From an uncultured Bacillota bacterium (lineage in GTDB: Bacteria > Bacillota_I > Bacilli_A > RFN20 > CAG-449), in NCBI GenBank assembly GCA_902493275.1, contig CABUOQ010000013.1, positions 1 to 47,727 on the forward strand: 47,727 nucleotides of DNA, given 5' to 3'. Positions within the stretch are counted from its first letter, which is position 1, and every line of letters begins with the position of its first letter. Of this stretch, positions 8,862-17,705 are shown piece after piece. Position numbers and translations under genes: made by a program. A model generated the notes under the pieces. It ran no database searches, was not told the origin of the DNA, and saw only the letters and a program-made list of their open reading frames with translations.

Positions 8862-10674
8862 ATTTCTTACCCCGTTTTTTACTTAACGTTTTTGACGCTA
8901 AATATATTCCAGCTCCACATAGAGCACTTGCCCCACCTATTAAAGCAATATTCTTATTGGTATCAGATGAAAGCATTTGTTTTCTATAGGCACTTTTGAG
9001 TTCACCATTTTTTTGATAATAAATTGATGAAAGAATTTTTGTGTGTCCTTTAAATGAATATGTAAATTGATTTTGAATATTATAAAGCTCATCTGTAATC
9101 GCACTGACATAATTCACACTTACTTGTTGATTTAATTCATCAAAATTAAACATACCTAACATTAATTCGCATCCAGCATTATTTAACATACCTTGAGCGT
9201 CAACTAAAAATGTTGTAAATACGTTACCTTTTTCTCCTAAATCTTCTCTAATGGTTATATCATCAGTTGGGATATGTCCGCAAAAAACCATAAAAATATT
9301 TTCATGTTTTCTTAAGAATTTATTAAAAATATCGCTTCCGTCATTAACTTCAATATGACTATTCCAACTATACATAGTTGGTGAGTGTGCTCTAGGAGCA
9401 TCCAAATATTCTCCATCACTATCTATTAATCCATGAGTAGTAACAATAACTCGATGATTTGGGTGTTGGCTCACTACTTCATTAGCCCATTCAAGAACAT
9501 TGCTATCGACACCAAATTCCAAACACATAATTAGATAATCAACTCCACTTTGATTAAATAAATAGTATGAGTTTTCAGTATGTCCTTCTTGATAAATTCC
9601 ACCATAGTAACTATATTTTTCTATTCTTTCTTGAGAATAGTATTTATTATACCATGATAATGATCTCGACTCTGTACAGTTATTATCATAATCGTGATTC
9701 CCTGGAACTGTTGTATACATGATTTTACCATCTAATCTGGCTAATTCATTACTAATAGATCCAAATTCTTCATCCCAATGTCCACTAGCATCAGCATTAT
9801 CACCAACACACATTGCTAATGAAATTTTTTGATTTTCTTGTTCTTTTAATAGATAATCACCAAGATAATGCATCATGTCTCGACGATGATTACTAATCAT
9901 TTGAGGGTCAGGAATTATCGAAAAAGTATAGTCGTTAGCACTAAATAAATCTCCTTTATAGAAGTAATCATTTGATATAAGTTTAGCGTGATTAGCATAC
10001 CTAGAAGTATCATTTATAAATGTATCATTCAAATTCAAAACGCCATTGAATAATAAATTATCGCGATTATGATAGTCTATCTCTTCACCTTTAATGTAAT
10101 CTTCATAAATTTGATGCGAATCTAATTCTGAACGATAAACAGTTACTTGTGATATTTCACCACGGAAATAAGTTTTTTTATCATGCCAATTTGATAAATC
10201 ACCTCCAATAATATAATTGTAAGATGAAACTGGTTCTGTACCAGTATGTCTATTAATCGTCTGAACGAGTAATCCATTCACATATAATCTAAATGTTTGG
10301 TTATTTGTATCACGAACTACACCTATATGGGTCCAACTATTAAATGGTAAAACATATTTATCAAAAACGATTTCAACTTCATTACTATTCCAACGTAGAA
10401 CCACATTCTTTTTACTATTTACTTCTAGATTGACCGAGCCGGAATTATATTCGCAATAATTTCCAAAAATTACTCCGCCATTTTCTGATGAAGCCGTTCT
10501 TCCTAAGCGAACCCACGCTTCTATCGTATTTGGTGATTCATAAAATCGATCGGTAAGACGATATGTATATATTCCACTAGAAAAATCCGCACCTAGTACT
10601 GTCTCTGGTTTGATAGAAGAAGCTGAACCTGCAACCATTAGGGTCGTCGATAATAATAAACTTGTCAATGTCAT
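8851..10674 (-). CDS. Exported LamG-domain metallophosphoesterase with C-terminal membrane anchor
   Basis: Signal peptide at residues 1-20. A LamG/concanavalin-like domain spans about 25-210 (IEAWVRLG ... WTHIGVVRD ... FRLYVNGLL). A calcineurin-type phosphoesterase domain spans about 240-520, with metal motifs IPDPQ, GDNAD, GNHDYDN, TTHG and CGHIPTDD. The first motif is D-x-Q rather than D-x-H, a variant I recall from LamG-linked phosphoesterases of the YvnB kind. One hydrophobic helix (ALIGGASALCGAGIYLASKTL) followed by KKRGKK ends the protein; there is no LPxTG, so it is a membrane rather than sortase anchor. Its start overlaps the previous stop by 4 bases (ATGA), with AAGGAGAG upstream. 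It probably acts on an extracellular phosphoester; the substrate is unknown. Confidence 0.88.
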   Translation of the reverse strand: MTLTSLLLSTTLMVAGSASSIKPETVLGADFSSGIYTYRLTDRFYESPNTIEAWVRLGRTASSENGGVIFGNYCEYNSGSVNLEVNSKKNVVLRWNSNEVEIVFDKYVLPFNSWTHIGVVRDTNNQTFRLYVNGLLVQTINRHTGTEPVSSYNYIIGGDLSNWHDKKTYFRGEISQVTVYRSELDSHQIYEDYIKGEEIDYHNRDNLLFNGVLNLNDTFINDTSRYANHAKLISNDYFYKGDLFSANDYTFSIIPDPQMISNHRRDMMHYLGDYLLKEQENQKISLAMCVGDNADASGHWDEEFGSISNELARLDGKIMYTTVPGNHDYDNNCTESRSLSWYNKYYSQERIEKYSYYGGIYQEGHTENSYYLFNQSGVDYLIMCLEFGVDSNVLEWANEVVSQHPNHRVIVTTHGLIDSDGEYLDAPRAHSPTMYSWNSHIEVNDGSDIFNKFLRKHENIFMVFCGHIPTDDITIREDLGEKGNVFTTFLVDAQGMLNNAGCELMLGMFNFDELNQQVSVNYVSAITDELYNIQNQFTYSFKGHTKILSSIYYQKNGELKSAYRKQMLSSDTNKNIALIGGASALCGAGIYLASKTLSKKRGKKYEK

Positions 10675-12365
10675 TGTTCTCTCCTTTGTAATTGTTCATA
10701 TGCTTGTTGTAATTGGCTTATAGCCTTATCGATATCTTCTTTTGAAGAATCTTCATTTAAAGAATAAGCAAATTCTAAAGCGTTTCTAAATCTAAGATAT
10801 GAGACTGTTGTATAGTCATTTAAATTTGTGCCTGCAATTTTATCGAATATCTCATCTATTAAAGATTTCAGTTTATCGTAGTCACCTTTTTCTATTGCAG
10901 TTTCAAACGCATTTGTAAGTTTCTCTATGAATTGATCCATTTTATCTTGTGAAGTATATTCATTAATGCTATCACGTTCTTTAAGTGCTTTTCTTATTGC
11001 TTTAACTGAACTAGAAACATATTTTTCTTCATAACCATTTAATTTAGCCATTAATTGTTCTAAGTTTGAAATAAATTTACTATAATCACCTTTGTCTCTA
11101 TTAGTATTAACTACTGAAGCAAAATGCAAATTATCAATTGCTAAATCACAATCTGCATCTAAAATAAAGTCAATTTCTAACGAATCAATAACTGGAATAT
11201 TCATATATGCGACAACTTCTTTCCAACCATTTTCTTTTAAGAAAGAATAAGAGTAAGTATTATTGTCAGTTAATGGACTATCACTATCAAAATCTACATT
11301 AAATACTTTTAATTCTTGTCCGTTTATCTTTATTAATAAATTAGGATTGTTATAATAACTAAGATTTCGATATGCAAAAGAAAATCTAAAATAATCATTA
11401 TCTGCTAAATCATCAAATCTCATTGAAAATGTACTTTTATTTTCTTTAGATTTCATTCTAAGTGCAAAATGATTATATACTCCATCTTGGACCGCACTTA
11501 CTCCAAAAGATTTTTTATAAAATAACTCTGGATAGATATCATTTTTAAATGGACTATCTCCAAGCTTATCATTTTTGGTAGTTAATCTATCAAAAGTTCC
11601 TTGTCCACAAAGATTATTTTCTTCACCAAGTGAAGCAAACATATTATCTATATCAATATAGTATTTAGGATTCATTGAAGATGGCGTATCGTTATAGAAA
11701 AAATAAAACCACCCATATTCTGTAGACATATTGCTAGCACATTTAATCGTAAACGAATGACGATGCCATGTTTTATCTCCTTCTGCATTAATAACTAAAT
11801 CTCTTAAAAAGACATCTCCACTTTTTCCTCCAGCCGAACCTCTAGATTGAAAGCGTAAAATAACCGAATCATCATTAAGATTTAATTCATCTAAATCATT
11901 TGCGTATAGACGATACGAGAAAGCAACGTGGATATAATCAGTGGAAGGAAAGTTTCTAGGAGTGTCAGTTATAGGGTCAAAATAGTAGAAGCTGATTCTA
12001 GTTTTGTCACTATTTTCTTCTCCATTAAAATTAGCCATTCGCACATAAGTATTATCATATTCTGCGTCATAGAAAGAATAAATATCCGATTCTCCTTGAG
12101 CTAATGAAGTTATGCCTCTATAATAGCCTGTCCTGCTATTTCCACTTTGAGGGAATAATCTTCCATTAAATGCTTCATTAAACTCTCCACCTGGAAAAAG
12201 TTCATTATTCAAGTGCGTATTTTGATCAAATAATCTTATATCATTGGAATCAAATGGTTCGCTTGCATTTAAAATCAGTGAGCTATGAAAATGATTAAAT
12301 AGCCCGCTGCCAACGATAAATAGTAATGTACCTATAAATAAGGTTTTATTTCTATTAAACTTCAT
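10671..12365 (-). CDS. Exported protein with two carbohydrate-binding-like domains and C-terminal helical FIVAR-like repeats
   Basis: First gene of the exported operon. Residues 8-30 are a hydrophobic signal/anchor. About residues 40-235 and 255-420 read as two beta-sandwich modules (SYRLYANDL ... YIDIDNMFASLG; FSFAYRNLSYY ... LAIDNLHFASV), resembling CBM or jelly-roll folds. Residues about 430-564 are charged and helical in three-helix units (YEKYVSSSVKAIRKALKE ..., FRNALEFAYSLNEDSSKED), a pattern like FIVAR/uncharacterised sugar-binding domains. I see no catalytic residues. A divergent ArsR-type regulator lies 153 bases upstream with palindromes between. The RBS is GAGGAG. Exact family unknown to me. 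Confidence 0.7.
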   Translation of the reverse strand: MKFNRNKTLFIGTLLFIVGSGLFNHFHSSLILNASEPFDSNDIRLFDQNTHLNNELFPGGEFNEAFNGRLFPQSGNSRTGYYRGITSLAQGESDIYSFYDAEYDNTYVRMANFNGEENSDKTRISFYYFDPITDTPRNFPSTDYIHVAFSYRLYANDLDELNLNDDSVILRFQSRGSAGGKSGDVFLRDLVINAEGDKTWHRHSFTIKCASNMSTEYGWFYFFYNDTPSSMNPKYYIDIDNMFASLGEENNLCGQGTFDRLTTKNDKLGDSPFKNDIYPELFYKKSFGVSAVQDGVYNHFALRMKSKENKSTFSMRFDDLADNDYFRFSFAYRNLSYYNNPNLLIKINGQELKVFNVDFDSDSPLTDNNTYSYSFLKENGWKEVVAYMNIPVIDSLEIDFILDADCDLAIDNLHFASVVNTNRDKGDYSKFISNLEQLMAKLNGYEEKYVSSSVKAIRKALKERDSINEYTSQDKMDQFIEKLTNAFETAIEKGDYDKLKSLIDEIFDKIAGTNLNDYTTVSYLRFRNALEFAYSLNEDSSKEDIDKAISQLQQAYEQLQRREQ

Positions 12366-12397
12366 AATCTCCTCTCTATTATCAATTACAATTTTAT

Positions 12398-12412
12398 AAT
12401 ATCATTGATATT
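12398..12412. promoter_or_regulatory. Candidate operator between surface operon and its regulator
   Basis: A 15-base palindrome (AATATCA, one centre base, TGATATT) lies 33 bases before the surface-operon start and next to possible -10 sequences. A 12-2-3-type motif of this size would suit a dimeric winged-helix protein; the divergent ArsR-type regulator is the obvious candidate (inference). Confidence 0.4.
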
Positions 12413-12465
12413 TATTTTTAACGAGTTTAAAAAACTACAAAATGATGGAAAACAATAGCACATTA

Positions 12466-12481
12466 GTTCATAATTATGTAC
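12466..12481. promoter_or_regulatory. Second candidate operator, near the regulator gene
   Basis: GTTCATAATTATGTAC is palindromic at 14 of 16 positions. It lies about 38 bases upstream of the regulator start, so it may mediate autoregulation. It shares only AT-richness with the other palindrome. Confidence 0.35.
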
Positions 12482-12518
12482 TATTATTTTGACAGATAAA
12501 TCATTTGGAGGACAAAGA

Positions 12519-13451
12519 ATGTTACATATAAATTATGACGTTAATAATGATGCTGATAAAGAAGGTATATATTTAATTGGTGAAGCCCTATCCTCACCCA
12601 TTAGAGTGGCAATATTATCACAACTAGACAATAATGGTAAAAGTGTAACGGAATTAGCTAAATTAAATTACGTTTCTGTTTCATCAATTATGTTTCATCT
12701 AGAATTACTCCAAAAGGCCGGTCTTGTCAATGTCACTACCATTGAAAACAAAAAAAGAAAAACGAGATATGCAAGCCGGGCCTGTGCGACATTATCTCTT
12801 AGAATGATTCCGAATAACATTTCTAACGATGAAAGTAAAATTTACGCCGAGAGTCAACCTGTAGGTGGATATATTGATTCTTTATTTGGTGATAAAAGTG
12901 GCATTGTAACTACTCAACAAGCATTTAACATTTATAAGAATGAACCATTTAGGCCAGAGAGATTTGCTGCACAATTAATCTACACCAATTGTGGATATGT
13001 AGAATATGCATTTAATAATAGTCAAATAATAAACCATAATATTCAAGAGATTAGATTTTCTTTAGAAATATGTTCTGAGACATCATATTTTAATAATGAT
13101 TTTAAAAGTGATATCACCTTTTCAATTAATGGAATAGAACTATTAACTTATACTTCTCCAGGTGATTTTGGAGGAAGAAAAGGTTTACTTACACCATCAT
13201 TTTGGGGTATGGACGCTACCCAATATGGTCAATTAGTAACCATAATAGTAAATAACAATGGAGTATATTTAAATGGTGTTATGATTAAATCAATATTACA
13301 TGTGCAAGATTTAAAATTAACCGATGGAAATTGTATTCATTTTAGAGTCGAATCCAAGAAAAATGCTAGAAACCGCGGAGGGTTCAACATATTTGGAAAA
13401 CACTTTGGTGACTATCCTCAAGACATTGAAATGACTATACGTTACGAATAA
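12519..13451 (+). CDS. ArsR-type winged-helix regulator with C-terminal beta-rich ligand-binding-like domain (COG4189-like)
   Basis: Predicted transcription factor. Residues about 20-85 form a winged helix (IGEALSSPIRVAILSQL ... VTELAKLNYVSVSSIMFHLELLQKAGLV ... KRKTRYAS) of ArsR type. The remaining 220 residues are mostly beta (IRFSLEICSETSYF, SDITFSINGIELLTYTSPGDFGG, LVTIIVNNNGVYLNGV, IHFRVES) and could be a jelly-roll effector domain; this layout resembles the COG4189 predicted regulators found near sugar-related genes. Start: ATG 12519 is preceded by TTTGGAGG at the right distance; an upstream in-frame TTG at 12489 lacks an RBS. It diverges from the exported operon and probably controls it. 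Confidence 0.82.
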   Translation: MLHINYDVNNDADKEGIYLIGEALSSPIRVAILSQLDNNGKSVTELAKLNYVSVSSIMFHLELLQKAGLVNVTTIENKKRKTRYASRACATLSLRMIPNNISNDESKIYAESQPVGGYIDSLFGDKSGIVTTQQAFNIYKNEPFRPERFAAQLIYTNCGYVEYAFNNSQIINHNIQEIRFSLEICSETSYFNNDFKSDITFSINGIELLTYTSPGDFGGRKGLLTPSFWGMDATQYGQLVTIIVNNNGVYLNGVMIKSILHVQDLKLTDGNCIHFRVESKKNARNRGGFNIFGKHFGDYPQDIEMTIRYE

Positions 13452-13575
13452 ATTATCAATTTATTTCACGAATCTATTTCTCCCTATCTAATTATATATT
13501 ATAAATTGCAGACTTGTTGTTGTTATTTTATTTAGAATAAATAAATATTAAATATGCTTTGCAATAATTAAAAAT

Positions 13576-13604
13576 TTGACAGCTATTTATTCAAATGATA
13601 AAAT
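13576..13604 (+). promoter_or_regulatory. Promoter for gtrA-like gene
   Basis: TTGACA, 17 bases, TAAAAT. The transcript would have a leader of about 75 bases with no obvious conserved structure. Confidence 0.75.
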
Positions 13605-13688
13605 GCCTACAAGTCTAATATTTTTTACAAAATCAAATATTATTCGACATTATGTGTGTTATTTATTTCGAAACTATAAGGGGAAAAT

Positions 13689-14108
13689 ATGAATAAAAAA
13701 GAATTATGGATGAGCGTTAAATTTACCTTATTCTCAATATCAGCTGGAGTCATACAATTATTATCATTTACGATTATATATGAATGGCTTCATTGTCTTA
13801 CATGGTGGCCGTCATATCTTATAAGTGTAATTCTATCAGTAATATGGAATTTTACATTCAATCGAAAATTTACTTTTAAATCTGCAAATAACGTTCCTAA
13901 GGCAATGACCCTAGTTTTAGCGTACTATTTAGTCTTCATTCCTATTTCTGTTTTCGGTGGTAATGCATTAGAATCGTTATGGGGATCTAATTATGGAATA
14001 CTTGTCACAATTCTTATGATGATAATTAATTTCATAACTGAATTCATTTGGGATCGTTTCGTGGTTTTTCGAAATAGTATCGACACAAATAACTATGCCA
14101 AAAAATAA
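13689..14108 (+). CDS. GtrA-family membrane protein
   Basis: Four-helix membrane protein of 139 residues. The GtrA signature is visible: KFTLFSISAGVIQLLSFTIIY in helix 1, the NFTFNRKFTFK motif after helix 2 (about residues 54-64), and a conserved D-RF(V)F end (WDRFVVFRN). GtrA proteins help move lipid-linked sugars across the membrane or act with glycosyltransferases in cell-surface glycosylation. Here no glycosyltransferase is adjacent, so its partner is unknown. It has its own TTGACA promoter, an AAGGGG RBS seven bases before the ATG, and a shared bidirectional terminator downstream. Confidence 0.92.
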   Translation: MNKKELWMSVKFTLFSISAGVIQLLSFTIIYEWLHCLTWWPSYLISVILSVIWNFTFNRKFTFKSANNVPKAMTLVLAYYLVFIPISVFGGNALESLWGSNYGILVTILMMIINFITEFIWDRFVVFRNSIDTNNYAKK

Positions 14109-14113
14109 AAAAA

Positions 14114-14153
14114 TACCTCATAGCTATACTTTAAATTGTATAAATATGAGGTA
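14114..14153. terminator. Bidirectional terminator between gtrA-like and fucO-like genes
   Basis: TACCTCATA pairs with TATGAGGTA, with an inner TATAC/GTATA stem. A-runs on the left and right give T-runs on both strands. It serves two convergent genes. Confidence 0.85.
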
Positions 14154-14170
14154 AAAAACTATTTTAATAA

Positions 14171-15316
14171 CTACATTAATTGTCTAAACATTGCGATGAC
14201 ATCATCATATGTTGCAGCACGTGGATTACCTGGACAACAAGCATCTTTAAGTGCGTCTTTGGTTAATGAATCTAAATCTTCCTCTTTTATCTTTTCACAT
14301 TTTGTAGGAATACCAACATCTACACTTAATTGTTTAACAGCTTTAATAGCCGCATCTCTATATTCTTCTTGAGTCATTGAGTCGACATTTTTAACTCCCA
14401 TTGCTCGAGCTATATCCGCGTATTTTGTACCCGATACTTCTTTATTATATTCCATCGCAATTGGAAGTAACATTGCACAAGCAACTCCATGTGGAATATC
14501 ATAATAAGCCGATAATGTATGTGCCATTGAATGGTCGATACCAAGACCAACATTGGAGAATCCCATTCCCGCGATATATTGACCTAAGGCCATTCCTTCT
14601 CTTCCATCTGGATCATTATTAACCGCTCCTTTAAGAGATTTAGCAATGAGTTCAATTGCTTTAATATGGAACATATCTGACATTTCCCACGCTCCACGAG
14701 TAATATAACCTTCTATAGCATGAGTTAAAGCATCCATACCTGTTGCCGCTGTTAAACCCTTTGGCATTGATGCCATCATATCTGGGTCAACAATAGCCAC
14801 TACTGGCATATCATGTGGGTCAACACATACAAATTTTCTCTTCTTTTCAACATCAGTAATTACATAGTTAATTGTAACTTCAGCCGCAGTTCCTGCTGTT
14901 GTGGCTACCGCGATGATTGGAAGACATGGTGCTTTAGTTGGTGCGACGCCTTCTAATGAGCGAACATCTGCAAACTCTGGATTAGTCATAATAATACCAA
15001 TGGCTTTAGATGTATCCATAGCGGAGCCACCACCGATAGCAACAATAGCATCTGCGTCCGCAGCTTTACAAGCTTCAACGCCATCTTTAACATTTTCAAT
15101 TGTAGGATTTGCTTTAATTTTTGAATAAACTTCAAAAGAAATATTTGCCTCTTTAAGTAAATCAGTTACCTTACTAGTTACTCCAAATTTTATTAAATCC
15201 GGATCGGTACAAACTAATACTTTTTTAAAACCTCTAGCATTAATTTCAGGAACAATATTTTCAATTGCTCCATGCCCATGATAAGATGTTTCATTTAACA
15301 TAAATCTATTTGACAT
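14171..15316 (-). CDS. fucO: Iron-dependent alcohol dehydrogenase, lactaldehyde reductase type
   Basis: Group III NAD-dependent alcohol dehydrogenase; FucO interconverts L-lactaldehyde and L-1,2-propanediol. The sequence follows E. coli FucO closely over its full length (381 versus 382 residues), including GGGSAMDT for NAD (96-102), TTAGTAAEVTINYVITD (139-155) and the HAIEGYITRGAW block. Metal ligands by alignment are Asp195, His199, His262 and His276, all present. The start has AAGGAGC upstream and a TTGTTT-16-TATAAT promoter. No fuculose/rhamnulose aldolase or kinase is in the window, so it stands alone; it may act on lactaldehyde from deoxysugar catabolism encoded elsewhere or as a general aldehyde reductase. 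Confidence 0.92.
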   Translation of the reverse strand: MSNRFMLNETSYHGHGAIENIVPEINARGFKKVLVCTDPDLIKFGVTSKVTDLLKEANISFEVYSKIKANPTIENVKDGVEACKAADADAIVAIGGGSAMDTSKAIGIIMTNPEFADVRSLEGVAPTKAPCLPIIAVATTAGTAAEVTINYVITDVEKKRKFVCVDPHDMPVVAIVDPDMMASMPKGLTAATGMDALTHAIEGYITRGAWEMSDMFHIKAIELIAKSLKGAVNNDPDGREGMALGQYIAGMGFSNVGLGIDHSMAHTLSAYYDIPHGVACAMLLPIAMEYNKEVSGTKYADIARAMGVKNVDSMTQEEYRDAAIKAVKQLSVDVGIPTKCEKIKEEDLDSLTKDALKDACCPGNPRAATYDDVIAMFRQLM

Positions 15317-15354
15317 ATTTTTTAGCTCCTTATTATATTTTTATATTTGATTTT

Positions 15355-15382
15355 ATTATATCATTTTCTAACCTAAAAACAA
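15355..15382 (-). promoter_or_regulatory. Promoter for fucO-like gene
   Basis: TTGTTT, 16 bases, TATAAT on the minus strand, about 39 bases before the ATG. Confidence 0.6.
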
Positions 15383-15462
15383 TGTGTAAAAATACACTCA
15401 TTATGGTTAATTTATTTTTATATAAAGTAATTTAAATTACAAGAATACATGGTTATTTTAAA

Positions 15463-16761
15463 CTATAAAAATAAAAGTGAAAGAGTTAAAGATAATGGTG
15501 CAATGATTAAACCATATTTTAAAAATTCTTTAAAACCATAGTGCACTTCTTTAGTTTTTAATATATCTAGCCACATAATGCCTGCTAAAGAGCCAATAGG
15601 TGTTAAAAACGCTCCTATGTTAGAAGCAATAATGCATGGATAAATAGAAGATGTGAACGAGGTAATGTTTGCTTCTTCAATAATAAATGAATAAGCTAAA
15701 GTCATCGGTATATTATTTAATATATTTGCCGAAAACAGGCTTCCAAACCCATAAAAATATCGCAATATATACTCGTTATTTATCTGATTATAAAATGAAG
15801 CAATATGAACAAAAACATCAACTTTTTCTAAAGATAAAACTAATATGAACATCGAAAGTAAAAATGGAATAAGATTAAAAGGCAACTTCAAAAAACAATC
15901 ATTGATAAAGTTTTGTCTTTTAATAATTGAAGCGATAATCAAAATAATACTTAAACTACATGATGTGATTAAACATATTATGTACATTTCAACTTTTAAA
16001 AAATTAGAAAAACATAATGATAAAAGACAGACCCCTAAATGGACTAAAGAAATTATCAATAATTTTTTATGTTCAATATGTACTTGTTCTTGATAATCAC
16101 ATTTTATCTCTATTTTTAATTTTTTATGAAATAATAATATTAATAAAAGAAAAGAAACTATTCCAGATATCAACGTTGGAATAATCATAGTTGAGACATA
16201 TTCAATAAAAGAAATATGAAAAAAATTAGTTAGATAAATATTTGTTGGATTTCCAATTGGTAAGAGCATTGAAAAAGTATTTGCTGTAACAAATTCCATA
16301 ATTAAATAAGGAATTGGATTTATTTTCATCTTTTTAGAAAATAAACATATGATAGGCGTGAAAGTCAAAATAATTATATCATTACTAGTAAATATCGTTA
16401 AAATTGAAATTAAGATATAAAATGTAAAAAACAAACGAAATTGTGATTTTTGAAAATGATTAACACACCAATTAGCAATATAATCAAAGAAATTTAAATA
16501 GTCGATAACAACCGATAAAAAACTGATGCACAAAAACAATATTAAAATTTTAATAGGATTAACCTCATTATCTGTAGTTATTTGCTGCATAAAAGAATTA
16601 GCTAATCCTTGCTGAACTATTAATAGACAAATCGCACCAATTACTGGAGCAAAATAAAAAGTTTGAACCCTTCTACCTTTAATAAAAATATATGGCTTTT
16701 TAATTATCAATAAGATTAAAGTCAAAATCGTTAAACAAAAAACAATTAAACTAAATATCAT
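15463..16761 (-). CDS. ArsB/NhaD-type ion permease (ion transporter superfamily)
   Basis: Integral membrane transporter with about 11-12 hydrophobic segments. The first half contains FTSNDIIILTFTPIICLFSKKM and later LLPIGNPTNIYLTNFF. The second half has the inverted-repeat counterpart NILNNIPMTLAYSFII and ASNIGAFLTPIGSLAGIMW. Paired hairpins with N-D and G-N-P-T-N / N-x-P-M motifs are characteristic of ArsB/NhaD/SLC13-related carriers. Substrate could be arsenite, Na+/H+ or a small anion; no arsA/arsR is nearby. I choose ATG 16761 because GGGG lies six bases upstream; an in-frame TTG at 16776 would remove that RBS from its place. A TTGACA promoter lies just upstream. Confidence 0.85.
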   Translation of the reverse strand: MIFSLIVFCLTILTLILLIIKKPYIFIKGRRVQTFYFAPVIGAICLLIVQQGLANSFMQQITTDNEVNPIKILILFLCISFLSVVIDYLNFFDYIANWCVNHFQKSQFRLFFTFYILISILTIFTSNDIIILTFTPIICLFSKKMKINPIPYLIMEFVTANTFSMLLPIGNPTNIYLTNFFHISFIEYVSTMIIPTLISGIVSFLLLILLFHKKLKIEIKCDYQEQVHIEHKKLLIISLVHLGVCLLSLCFSNFLKVEMYIICLITSCSLSIILIIASIIKRQNFINDCFLKLPFNLIPFLLSMFILVLSLEKVDVFVHIASFYNQINNEYILRYFYGFGSLFSANILNNIPMTLAYSFIIEEANITSFTSSIYPCIIASNIGAFLTPIGSLAGIMWLDILKTKEVHYGFKEFLKYGLIIAPLSLTLSLLFL

Positions 16762-16782
16762 ATTTATCCCCGACAAAAGAAT

Positions 16783-16810
16783 ATCTTACTCTATTTTTTT
16801 TAATTGTCAA
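16783..16810 (-). promoter_or_regulatory. Promoter for ArsB/NhaD-type permease
   Basis: TTGACA, 16 bases, TAAGAT on the minus strand, 21 bases before the chosen ATG. Confidence 0.55.
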
Positions 16811-16934
16811 TTTCGCTTTATATGATTTTTAATAAAAATTTTAATTTCATTTATTATTTCTGCGGTTTACTGATTTTTTACGAAATAAATATATCATATT
16901 CTATAAAAGCTTTTATCTAAAATTTATAGCAATT

Positions 16935-17705
16935 TTATTTTATTACTCTCTTCAAAGATTTAATATATTCCTCTACATACATAGGTGAGTCTTTACCATA
17001 CTTTTCAAATAATTCACCAATTGAAGCTCTAATAATCACACCATCTGAGATATTTATAATTTCTTTTACTTGCTCTTTTGTAAAAGAATCAAGTTCAATA
17101 GCGCATGGAATATCAGTATTGTCTCTTATAATTTGAATAATAGAGTTGAGATCTGTTTTGATTTTGCTTCTTGTCTCATTAACTTCAAGACTTGGCACAA
17201 TATATATAAAACCCTCCGCTTCTTTAGCAATCATAGCGATACGTTCTTCAGTAGATGGAGCAATGAAAGATATTAAATCAATCCCATATTTTTTACATAT
17301 AGGATAAAATTCTTCTTTTTCTTCAAATGGTAGATCAGGTATAATAAGCCCATCTATTTTAATATCCTTACATATTGATATGAATTTTTCTGCGCCATAT
17401 GAAAACACTACATTAGCATAAGCCATAAATAACAAAGGTATTTTTATATTTGGGCGAAGTTCTTTGATAAAAGTAAATATTCTATCTGTTGTAGCTCCGG
17501 CATTTAATGCACGTAAATTTGCTCCTTGAATAATTGGACCTTCAGCGGTAGGATCTGAAAACGGAATACCAATTTCAATTAAATCTGCACCACTTTTAAC
17601 TGCAGCATAAATAGCATCAGCGGTAGTTTTAAAATCAGGATCCCCACAGGTGATAAAAGGAATTATTGCCTTTCCACTTTCAAAAGCCTTTTTAATATTA
17701 CTCAT
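16935..17705 (-). CDS. trpA: Tryptophan synthase alpha subunit
   Basis: Cleaves indole-3-glycerol phosphate to indole and glyceraldehyde-3-phosphate and channels indole to TrpB. The 256-residue TIM barrel shows ITCGDPDF, IEIGIPFSDPTAEGP and phosphate-loop regions (EGFIYIVPS). The catalytic glutamate (Salmonella Glu49) is Glu44 here. The position of Salmonella Asp60 (ADGP) is Glu55 (AEGP), a variant I recall from some clostridial enzymes. The start ATG 17705 lies inside the last codons of trpB (8-base overlap), with AGAGGAGAG upstream; a longer reading from 17753 would overlap trpB much more and has no RBS. It is cotranscribed with trpB and therefore under the Trp T-box. Confidence 0.95.
   Translation of the reverse strand: MSNIKKAFESGKAIIPFITCGDPDFKTTADAIYAAVKSGADLIEIGIPFSDPTAEGPIIQGANLRALNAGATTDRIFTFIKELRPNIKIPLLFMAYANVVFSYGAEKFISICKDIKIDGLIIPDLPFEEKEEFYPICKKYGIDLISFIAPSTEERIAMIAKEAEGFIYIVPSLEVNETRSKIKTDLNSIIQIIRDNTDIPCAIELDSFTKEQVKEIINISDGVIIRASIGELFEKYGKDSPMYVEEYIKSLKRVIK

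Noticed and set aside
14136..15128. Plus-strand open frames opposite the alcohol dehydrogenase gene
   Set aside because: They have no RBS or domain motifs and mirror the strongly supported FucO-like gene.
14171..16761. Fucose/rhamnose utilisation operon
   Set aside because: Only the FucO-like dehydrogenase is present; the next gene is an ArsB/NhaD-type permease with its own promoter.
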